From Erpobdella octoculata (Eukaryota; Annelida; Clitellata; Hirudinida; Erpobdellidae), in the NCBI GenBank assembly GCA_963978895.1, contig OZ022241.1, forward strand, positions 5,945,211 to 6,009,210: a stretch of DNA of 64,000 nucleotides. Direction: 5' to 3'. The position numbers were made by a program, and so were the translations under genes. Shown here piece by piece: positions 46,265 through 58,400 of this stretch. Under the pieces are notes generated by a model. That model did no database searches. It had not been told where the DNA came from and saw nothing but the letters and a program-made list of their open reading frames with translations. The stretch's first letter is position 1; every line of letters starts with the position of its first letter.

Positions 46265-49200
46265 ATGAATATCGTGTGGATTATATGGATGTGGTCAACC
46301 AGTTTATTTTCTTTTTTCAGTGGTAACATACTTTTGAAAAGCTTGTTGATAATAATTTTAAATTAATCCAAAAGACAACTTTAAGTTTATTCAACTTTAT
46401 TTTAAATTATTTTAAACATTTATTCAAAAACCTTACTTTAATGAAATTACAAACAGCTCTAGATAAACTTGATACAACAGACAAGCCCAGCAACACAGTT
46501 GTGCAATTGGGAGATAATGCCGTTTTAAATTGCCAGTGCAAAGATGAAAAAATAGTAAGTTGGAAAAAAGGACTGTCATTGACGCAACTGAATAAAAATT
46601 TGAAAATAAGTGAGAAATTATCAAACGTCTTCGATATATCTTACGATAACTCAACTCAAGGCATGAATTTGAAGATTAAGCGGGTAGATGGGGCAGATGC
46701 TGGCTATTATTATTGCGCTAAATCAGTCGAGGAAATGTATGCAGCTCATCTTATTATAGTTGGTACGTATTCTCTCAAAATATAACTGTACTTTTTTTTA
46801 GTAGATACGTTTTCAATCTCAAAAAGGCTAATCAGAAAAAAGATAATTATAACAAACAATTTTTTCAGACAAAACGGCAATCTGTACACAAAACCAGTTT
46901 TCCTTAACAAATTGCTCAATTAATTATTATGCCGATCGTTCCTGTCAAGCCATTTTGCTGCGGACCGACCCGTCGAAAGAAGATGTTGTGTTTCTATCGG
47001 ACACGTCTGAGAACATCAAGGATGGAAATGCAAGAAAAATGTGGCTATCGATCAGAGAAATGGCTAATTTTAGCTTGTCAGTAACATTTGAGTGCCATAA
47101 TAATGATAATACACGAAAGTATCCAAATGCTACTTACGCCGATAATAAACCAACCACAGAAGTCACTCTCAGTTCCCATCTGTTCAAAATCACAAGTTTG
47201 TTTTAACGTTATTTTAAATTTGTAATAAAAGCCGGCTTTAAATTCAAGAGTTAAGTTTGACGGCTCGCCGCTACAAAGTCTGAAAAGGCAAATTATTTTT
47301 ATTACATTTACGTTTCATTTTGACTACTGTTAACGTGGCGTAAGGCGGCAAAACTCTAGGCCATGGACAAATGTCGTTTGAGCATCTAATCCATTCAGTT
47401 GTAACTATGACCGCAAAGCTTTGTCCAGCAAACGCAAACTTCCTGTTTTATACACCATTGAATGCGAATAAGCACGGTTAATTATTTTATCATCCCAAAG
47501 GACCCAAATCAGTTTCTTACATGCAACGTGAAGCTATGCTTTAATAATATTAACTGACCCATGTTTTTGTTAATCATCAAAGCTGTAACATTACCACGTA
47601 TGTGGTTAATTAGATCTTTTCGGTTTCAGCATTTGCAGTTTTTCTTCGGCTAATTGACAAAGTCAAGGAACCTTGCATACTTTTAATAGAAACCTAGCAA
47701 GTTGACAGTTATCTGATCGTGTTAATATGTATTTTCTATTGCAGGATATGTAGAACTTGTTTTGTTAGGTTCAGGGCTGAAATGGACTTAAAGTTTTTAC
47801 TGATAGCCAATGTTAACGACGATGATGATAGCAGTTTGAATAATAGTTCAGGTTCTGAGGACGATGATCACCTAGAAAAACTCTCAGAGCAAAATTAGGC
47901 TATATTCATCAACATAATTTATAATCTGCTCAAGATAACAGACATCCGAACACCAATTGGGCTATCAGCACCACTGGTAGAGGTCAGGGTATTTGTCTTG
48001 GTAGAGGAGGTAGTAAACGATTTTTGATTGATCGCTCTGTTGTTCAAAGAGGGCAATTTTTCAGTGCAACACAAAATAGCATCTGTTACGCTGCTACGAA
48101 AGAAGAAAAAAACTCAACAGATATGAAACTGTCAACTACAGACCGATTTCGAACATGCATACATTTTCTAAAATACTAGAACTGGTTGGTTGGTCACATC
48201 TAGCGTTTTTCCGGCTATGACCCCTACCGGTCTGCCTACCGCAAAAGGCTGCTCAACAGAGACGGCAATCATGGGTCTACTGAATGATATCTACTGCAAG
48301 GCCGACTAGAAAACGAGAACTCCTTTACTTCAACGAGATTTTTCTGCAGCTTTTGACACCATAGATGTAGAGACGCTGTTTAAACGGTTAAACAACACTT
48401 TCGGCATAACTGTCAATGCTCTGCGGTGGTTAAAAATCCTACTTGAACCAACGATCCCAGTTCGTGTGTGTCGGCAACCAGTTGTTAGGATGCACATCAT
48501 GCGAGTATGTTGTTCCACAAGAATCCGTTCTAGGTCCGCTGTTCATAGTTTCTATGCAAACGTGATTGCTAATTTCAATGTCAGTCACTCTAAGTATTAG
48601 TATGCCGATGATACTCAACTCTTCAACTCTATATTGCGTTAAACGACAATAACGCACTTCCGTCGCTATCAGAATGTTGTGTTAAAGTCTACATCTGGTT
48701 CCTTAATAATGGATTGTTTCTGAATCCTAGCAAGTCTGAAGCTATTGTTGTGGTGGAACTGGAGCTCGACAGAGGTCGGAAGGTTTACTTAGTGCCGCAC
48801 TCAGGATATAATTAAAACTATGTCTGTTGTATCATTAGATCACGATACAGCAATATACAGACATTTATTTGTACTCAACTTCAAAAATCAGTCGCAATGT
48901 TTTGCAAACTAACAGAAAAATGAACAGAATGATTTGTGAGTGAAACAAGAAGATGATTTCAAATATAAAATGACGTGATGCATGTGGGAGCCGGTCTTTG
49001 TAAGCTTGTTGGAATGCTTAGTAGCTCAGATTATCAATGCCAAAAATGAAATAAAAACTTTCGTCGATGCTTGTGCACGTATGATGTTGATGAAAATGTA
49101 GCTCGTCGCTGGTCGCATAAGGGTTAATATTCTTATGTTTGTTGTTTCTGCGGTTAATGAATAAAGAAGATTTGTTGAGGAATGCGGCGCTTGCCTGTTA

Positions 49201-50798
49201 TCTCGGTAAAAAACGTGTTGCAAAAGGTTTTTGAAATGTAATGTTGCCCTATAATGACTAATATAGAGTATTTAAAATCTGTATTCAATTTGAAATAATA
49301 TGTTTTTGATACAAACCGCTCAAATGGCAACAATAAAATAAAATAAAATATATGCTGCAAATCATATTTTTGTTTTATTTTAGCTAATACTTTATTGACT
49401 ACAAACAACATATTGAACATCACCAGTAAGTGCTTGTTGTTTGATAATATAGAAATTAAATAGTAATTAAATTAACATTTTAATAAATTTTGTTAATAGA
49501 TATCTGGACCCCAAAACTTGGCTTGGTTACTACCTTTACTGTTATTAGCGTTTCATTTATTCTCTTGGTTTTAGGCTCAGCAACAGCAGTGTTTGTTATT
49601 AAGCATAATAGGCACACAACAGGTAAATATCATTTTTTTCATAACAATGATTGCTCATATGCCAAGTTGAATTTGACAGTAGTTCGTGTTCTTGTTTTAT
49701 TTTTTCATAACTCTGAGTTGGAGATTTAATTTTTTTTTAAATTTCAGCTTTGGGTTCATGTACAGGTTTAAATTTTCAGAAAATAACGTTTTATTTTCTA
49801 AACGTATGGGTTTTCATTGTTAAAATGTTTGGGTACAGGTATAAAAAATATCGAGTAGTTTCGAACTCCTATTAATCAATAATCAATAACTAAAAACATA
49901 GCTGTCACAACTATCACTCTGGTAATAGTCGCGACCGTTGAAGAATGTTTGTACTTGGAGGTTCAATAAACTTATAACTCTAGCAAGTCAATATTAGATA
50001 CTTTAACTTATAAAAAAGTGCATGCACTTATAAAAAAATATCACACGCACACGTAGCTATAATACAAAGAGGATTTGCATGCACACTGTGTTTCAGACAC
50101 AGACGTGACAATAGCTCTTGAGCTAAATATATTTTTTCAAAACCTTTTGGGAAAAATTTGAAAATTACGTGCATGATGTAAATCCGATAATTATAATATC
50201 TGAATCTTGCATCCAATATCTGGCTAATTTTTTTGGTCAAATCCGTTACATTTCCGATGAAATGTTAAAAATAATCTGTTATTTATTTTTTCCAGAATTT
50301 ATAAAATAAAGATTAGGTGTCAATTTTGTTACAGTTTCATTAGTTTTTAAACCAAACATTTTGATTGAAAATATTGTTTTATTCAATTGAATTAGTGGTT
50401 TGTTTTCGAGTGTTGTCAAACTTACAGCTTAAAATTGTTGTTTGTATAATATATTTGTTAATTTTTACTAAAACTATTTTAAGCAAAAAACTAATTTTTC
50501 AGTGCTTTTTACAAAACATTGTGTGAGTACCTAGTGAAGTTACATAAAATATACTTATAAAATATTCTTTCAAAGTTAACTTGTATTATCAGGTCATTCT
50601 TTGAATAATGATATTTACCAGTCAACAGAACAAGCAAATGACGAGAATATTCATCAATACCTTACACTTGTAAAATCGAATAAAAGTAATGAAGAAGGAA
50701 GATTTTATGAAAGACCTCTTTCGTGTTACGAAAACATTGAAGACGTTCTAGATGCTTATGATGAAATCAATGGTACAGACGCTATTGCAGCTCTGTAA
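46265..50798 (+). CDS. type I Ig-domain receptor B with canonical ITAM
   Basis: Exon model: 46265-46322, 46457-46762, 46869-47195, 49384-49425, 49500-49622, 50593-50798; GT-AG, all phase 1; 353 residues. The ATG is the first after an in-frame TAA. Order: signal peptide (MNIVWIIWMWSTSLFSFF), V-type Ig domain (LNCQC, SWKKG, DAGYYYC), second domain (TAICTQNQFSLTNC, SVTFEC), a 14-residue linker, TM at about 252-276 and a tail from 286. Exon sizes 1, 3, 4 and 5 equal those of receptor A. Tail tyrosine motifs are YLTL at 308, YENI at 331 and YDEI at 341. The last two are spaced as an ITAM, which in known immune receptors recruits SH2-domain kinases after phosphorylation. The acceptor used in A for exon 2 is missing here, so 46457 is my choice. 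Ligand is unknown. Confidence 0.85.
48085..48840 (+). mobile_element. L2/CR1-like reverse transcriptase relic (intron of receptor B)
   Basis: Across several frames: NYRPISNMHTFSKILEL, then DFSAAFDTIDVETLFKRLN, ALRWLKILLEP, YADDTQLFNS and FLNNGLFLNPSKSEAIVV. The RT order and the YADD core are clear. Many stops and shifts make it non-functional. Confidence 0.8.
50727..50768 (+). other. ITAM in tail of receptor B
   Basis: The tail reads YENIEDVLDAYDEI: Y-x-x-I, six residues, Y-x-x-I, matching the immunoreceptor tyrosine-based activation motif. YEN is also a Grb2-type SH2 docking pattern. In receptor A only the second half remains. Confidence 0.85.
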
Positions 50799-51109
50799 AT
50801 ATATTAATACTAGGAATGATAATATCATCAACTGAACTAGCCACTACCCAAGAGAATATTGCTTATACTTATTCTCTACTTCTCTCCTCTTTTATCTTCT
50901 TTTCAGTTATAACTGAAACAGGCGTTTTCATGTATGTTTATTAACTTACCTTTAATGTAAATAAAAACAACATTAGTTTTTCTTTTTGCGCCATAGATTT
51001 GAATTAGAGATGGGAATCAAACCGAATTCAAACTTTCTTTATAAAAAAAAAGATTAAAGAACGATTCCTTAACTTTTTGGGCTGAACTTGAACCCAATGA
51101 CGGTCGAAC
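50799..51109. other. 3' flank of receptor B, nothing recognised
   Basis: An AATAAA-type signal (AAATAAAAAC near 50958) lies about 160 bases after the stop. No other feature is seen. Confidence 0.45.
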
Positions 51110-51412
51110 TCAAAGCAAACTCGAACTCAGTTTGAACTTTAATTTAAAAAAATTATAAAAGCCAACTTGAAGGTGATCCGATAAGTCGTAGTAGATTATT
51201 GATGAAGAAATATTGCAGAGTGGCTCATTTGTAAAAATATTGTCTATTGAAGATTTTGATTCGGGAGTTATTCTTGTTGGTTTGGTGATTGTTGGTAGTA
51301 TGTGGTAAGAAGATAAGAAATTGAAATATTTATTTGAGATGTGTCCAGGGTCATCAATTTTAAGCAAATTAATATTAGAATCACCTAGTATAAACAGTAA
51401 CTTGTGTGGCAT
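51110..51412 (-). mobile_element. non-LTR endonuclease fragment
   Basis: The minus-strand frame has LLFILGDSNINLLKIDDPGH, ITKPTRITPESKSSIDNIF and YYDLSDHLQV, the order of the APE endonuclease of LINEs (GDFN, SxIDNI, SDH). The GDFN motif is GDSN here. It is a fragment, with no RT visible next to it. Confidence 0.75.
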
Positions 51413-51631
51413 AAGAAAATCATTAAAGGTCTTCTAGAAAACATTTGATATTATTCATATTACAGCTTGGCGTGCGGTAGATAATACAATAAGTGTAGGT
51501 TTTATGAAGGTGTATAACTTTTATTACTAGGAACTCAAAAGAGAAGGCTAAAAAAATCTACTTCGATAACTTTGTAAAATAGATGAGATTGGACAAGAAA
51601 ACCACCTCTTCCTTCCTTACAGTTATCTCTT

Positions 51632-52492
<861 letters not shown>

Positions 52493-55400
52493 ATGGTCTA
52501 CTTCGAGATTCTTCAATTGTGCTTTTTAAGTTGGTTGTTGAATGTGGCTTCAGGTAAAATTTGCACTACTTTTGCTAAACCTGATAAAATTTTCAGATTG
52601 TAATATTCTAAATATTATCACTTTTATTTACTTTTTTTCAACAAAAAGACAAACTTATTTTTTTATAAAAAGGTATTGAAATAAAAACAAACACAGTAGT
52701 TGTCAATGTTGGACAGTCTGTTGATTTTATATGCAACCATGGTCGTCGTAATATAGAGTATCTCAGATGGAGTTATCGTCCTCATCATGAACGTGAACAA
52801 GATGTTGATCTTTACGATATGACCAATAATGACGCAAAAGAAAACTATAAAGCTTTGTGTCGTGCAGATCAGCCTGCTTGTATTCTCACGCTGGTAAAAG
52901 CAAATGAAAAAAGTGCTGGAGTTTATACATGTACAACTGCCAATGGAGACTTCACAGTTATTGAACCTGCTTTCAACCTAATCGTTGGCAGTGAGTAGAT
53001 TGTTGTTATGAATAAAAATTAGCACGACAAAAAAGAAAACTAATAGTTGATCTAACAACCAATGCAAATGATTTGTTGTTTAAGTTTTAAATAACAATAC
53101 AAATACGGTTTAATTAAAATATTTTTAAAGTTTTAACGTGAAGGTAATAATGAAAAAATTTTAGATCTGAAATGTCATTCCAATGTCGGAGTCGATCGTC
53201 AAATGATTGGTGAAAATGATTGCGAAAATGTTCACCCTGATATTCTACACAGAAGCTGTTCGTTTCTACATTACGGCAATCTCAGTAAATCACCTACATT
53301 AGGATGGATTAGAAACTATGAAAATGAACATGATATTGAAGAAAGTCTACAAGAGAAATACGATCAAAAATTGAATAACTATGTTATAAACGATAGCATT
53401 GAAATAAATTCGGATATGAATGAAGTTCTCTTTAAATGTCATGCCAGGGAATTTTCAAAAATCGAACCGTGTTTATTGCCAAAATTCAAAGTTTTGAGTA
53501 AATGTCTTAAATTTTTTACATCAAATAAGATTTGATTGTATAATTTTATCCAAACTTATTTACAGGTGTCAAATCAACCGGTCAAAAACTGTTACATGCA
53601 GACAATACCAAAAACATAACCTGCTTTTTTCATAGCAGCACTAATCTCAGATGTTCGTGCTCTTGGAGTCATAACTATGGAGTGTCGGAAACAAAAATAC
53701 ATGGCTGTTTCTTACCTGAGGTTCACAGAAAACAGCCAGGTACGTATGTTTGTAACGTCGAGTGCAGACTTTCTGCTAACAAATATTGCAACATCAAATC
53801 GATTAAAACAGTCCTTGTGGAGACCAGGATAGAAGAACGTATGTTAAGTTCTTATTGGGTTAGGGATTTTTTTTATTAATTAATAATAATGCAATCATTT
53901 TACAGATTTGACTTCAGCTTTCTCTGGAAAAAACCTGATAATCGCTTGTTTGTGTTTGCTTGTCATAGTGCTTGTGAGCCTGTTGGTACTATTATTCATC
54001 ATCAAATTTAATAGGTACGAGAAACCTTTAAATTTTTATGTTTATCTTATCTTTAGATATAAAAATGACGTTGAGCAGGCCATCTAGTTGCCCAGCCAGT
54101 CGATAACCAACTAGTTGCTAGTCTAACATGTCACTAGGTGTGGCCAATCACTGAAAAAACTAGCTTTGTATGTCTCAAAAATAGATTTTTTTTTCTAAAT
54201 AGTCATGTTTTTGACATTTTTCGCATACCAGTTATTTAAATAATACGTGCAAATCTGAAGTAAAAGATAAAAATTAATAGTTTAAAGTAGAAGATTATAA
54301 TCTTTTTTTGAAATTTAAATTGATTTATAGAACACAAAGAAATTACAAACGTTACAGTTTTTTTCCAACGAGTTAAAAGAATATGGTTGATTAACGACTG
54401 TTGTGGTAGAAGTAAAATTAAACAATTAAGTATGAAAGTAATTTTTTAAAGTGACCTACAGTCAAACAAGCTTTGGAGCCAATGACTATGGGTGGGAGAT
54501 TGTAGGAGACTTAAACGTAAAAAACTTCGTTTTTTAAAAATCCTTTATCAAAAAGAAAGCAAGAAAAAGGAAATGCGAGAAAGAAACAACAAGAGAAAAA
54601 CCTCTAAAAACTCTTGGCAACGCAGGATAACCTTGCTTGGTAAAAATAAATAAATATTAAAACTTTGTAGAGAACGCCGGCCAAGACCTCCATCAGATCA
54701 GCCACTTTTGGCTGATGGACAAAATGAAAGAATAACTCGTGTTCAAACACAAGACCCAGAAACTGCTACAACAATTGGACAAAATGAGTGAGTTAAACAT
54801 GAGTTTTTTTATCAAAACGTTACGTATTTTGGTCAATTGAATATTTTATCAGCTGTTTATGATAATCACATTACATTATGTGGTCGAAAAATAAGTATAT
54901 TATACTGATAAAAAATAACAATATGCACTTTTAATTATTATTTAAGACTCTCTTAGATGTAGTCATTTTGATCATTTTAATGAGCGTTCTAAAGTTGTTT
55001 TAGTTCGACATGGAAAAATAAAATAAAAGATTTGAATGTGTCTTTTAAAACATGAATTGTTTTCAAGTTTGAAATTTATTTAAACTTTTCAGTATCATTT
55101 TGTCTCAATCAATGGCAAATTCATCACACCTTTCAGCAGCACCTAATGAAGATCGGAATACAGTAGAAAATCCGATACTACCAAACAACAATATCGGTAA
55201 ATCAAACGTTATAACAAAACATGAATTGATAAAACAGTCTAATAATAAAAAAAATCAACAATGGATGATTCACTAAAGAAACTTGCACTTTTAAACAGAA
55301 CTATTCTTAAATTTAGAGTCTGCTTTACCAAATGAATCAACTAATTGCTGTCGAGGCCAAGAATCAGAAGCAGGGAGAAAATTTATAGACAATAGGTAAG

Positions 55401-58400
55401 TTTTGTTTTTATTTATTTATTTATTTGAACAAAAGGGCACAAAAGCACAACATTTTAGGCCCATTTAGGTCTTATAAGCACAAAATTCCGGTCCCGAATC
55501 GGCCCCTTTTATAGGTACACAAGTCAAGGCCAGTCCCTGTCCTGAACTGGATCTAACCAGTTTTAACGGGCACAAAAGTAATAAAACACGTATCTTATTA
55601 TTTCTCAAAAGGAATATTAATACTGAGTTTCAAAAATTTCACATTTTCAGTTTTTGACTTTTCAAGTAAATATTCTTTTTTCCACCCCACATTTGAGGTC
55701 CCAGAAGCCAAATTATAAAATAAATTTAAAACATTTGCGTTTTTATTTTTCAAGACAAATCTAAACACTAAATTTAGACATTTAGACATTTTTAGTTTCT
55801 GAGTTTGTAAGGAAACAATTTGTTTTCATCCCACATTTGAGGTCCCGGAAAACAATTATCAACAAATCGTGAAACACGTTCATCCTTACTTTTTAAGTAA
55901 AATCTGAACGCTGTGTTTAACATTTGTAGCATTTTCAGTTTTTAAATGGCAGTTATTATGATAATTATATAACCATATTTTCTACCCAACGTTTGAAGTC
56001 CGCAAACCAAATTTTCAAAAAATGGTGAAACAGGTTATTTGATGTTTAAAATAAAATCTTTACACCAACAGAGATATGATCTGTTTGAGAAAAAAATTGT
56101 GTTCAAGTTTTATCTCCTCAGGAGCAAACTTCAAAAAACCTTTTTTAGTGGGTGTTACTAGGGCTCCGGGGGGAAGACAAAACCCGTACCCAGCCAGAAC
56201 AGTCAATTTTTTTCGTACCCATACCCGACCCATGGGTAAAAAGGTGTACCTGTGTACTCTTTACCTGTTGGTAAATCCGTCAACAATTTAGCTGTACTAG
56301 ATCGCCCTAAATAGTTCTCACGTCAATTGTACAGATAAAAAGCATCCTATACAAATTTTGCATCAAATGTAGTTCAATAGCTTCTAACTTGTTATTTTAA
56401 TAACTTATCACTGATTTCAAGTTCAAAACGTCAATCAAAGTCGCTATTCTCAATTTAGTTCACATATAAACTCTCAGCTGTGTCCATGTGTCGACATGCT
56501 CGGGATCAGAGCCGGTACGCAAGTCTGTCAAAATGTTACTTGCAGCACTGAAAGCTTTTTTTCTTCCGTTCTGCATTGCAGTAATAGCAAACAAACTGAA
56601 AGTTACTATTGTCAGTTTAGGACGTTTATTGCTCACAGCCTGTGTTTTCCAAAATAGCATTGTGCTCAGCTCGTCGCTGTCTACCGTCAGGTTGAAATAC
56701 TTGTCTAATTCATCACCAGTATGGGCATCTCTGTCGACATAATATTTTTCAGCATTTTCTGAATACTCCGAATATGTATCAGCTAAAACATTTTGAAGTT
56801 TTTTTGCTGGCAGAGCTTGTTGTTCATTGAATTCAATCAATGAATCAATTGCTGTTATCTATATAAATAAAAATAAGTAGCTTACAGTGTTGCTAAACGC
56901 TATACTTGAGAACGGCAAATGCTACAAAATTTTGACACAACGTGGTACTTATTAAGGAGAAGGTTGCTATCTATTTTTTCTTAAATCGGTTCATTTTGTC
57001 AAGTTGCTTGAGCAAAAAACCTTCTAGGCCAAACGTTCCTATGAACGAACATCAAAAGTTATTGCGTAACCAAATTTAAATTTAGTTTACGTCACAAAGT
57101 TTAAAGAAGGTTTCAAACACTTTTTACCAAATCTAATTTACAATTTATGGGCAAAAAAGGTTAGGAGGGAGACGAGGAAAGAAAAAAACGGGAAAGCAAT
57201 CGGGAGAACAGCGGGACTGGGAAAGCGAGTGGAAGTAGGAGAACGAGCAGAAACGGGAACAGGAGAGCAAGTGTGAATGAGATCGGGAGCGGGAAAAGAA
57301 GCAAAAGAACGAAGAGCGAACGGGAGAAAAAGCGGGGATGGAAACAGTAACGAGAGAGAAAGAAATACGATAGAAAAACTTCATAGTTAATTAAATTTTA
57401 ACAACTTAATTACAAGAGATATTGCTACAAATTAAAGTCCTTCATACACAAAATCGATAATACCAAGTTGTATTAGCTATGCAAACTGCTATGATTCTGT
57501 TGCTGAAATTTGATTGATTATGAATTTTTAGGCCAATGAAAATATGTACCAAAATTAAAAATCAAGAATAAATCTACGTCGCTCTGAAGATCTGAGACCC
57601 CAAATATTGAGACACGTTGACTGAAACAGGCTATCGACAAAAAAATCGCTCCAGTCTCAGTCTCATGTCTCACAATTATGTATTTGTGATGTGGGTTTCA
57701 CGCCGAATGAAAAAACATTTAAATAGGGATCGTGCATATGCAGAGAATGCACTTGTCAACAGATCGGAGTTTTACAGAAGCTACATTTGGGATTATTGTC
57801 GATCTTTTGTGTATGTCTAGTTGAGCATACAGCAACTGCATCAAGCGTTTCACGTGCATGGTCGTAGATGTAGTTAAGGAAGCATTTTTCCAGAGCTCAA
57901 TTTAATTGCCACACATTGCTCCAAGATACCAATTCATCTATATTGAAATGATAATTATGTTATCAACAAAAATTAAATATTAAGATTCATATGATAGACA
58001 TAAATAAAACATAATCAGCCGTAAAAAAATGAAAAGTATATTTATAAATGACAGTGAATAATTGATGGCTAAAAATTAGGAAATTAACAAATAGAAAATC
58101 CTATTAAAAAACAAGACTCACAAGCAGTTGGTTTGTATTTTACTCCAAGATTTACCAGCAAATTAATTTGAAATAAAAAAAGTAATAAAAACAAAAAAAC
58201 AAACACATTTTTTTCAGGAAGGACTTTTGCATTTATAAATGTTATTCTAACGTTTTACGTTATAAAATTATCCGTACGACTATGTTTTAAGTACAAAATT
58301 AAACAAAACTGGACTGAAAAAATTAGTTGAATTTTAGAAGTGAATTTTTTTAAATTATGTTAATTAAACGTTTGTAGAATTAGTTTGAATGTTATGATGG

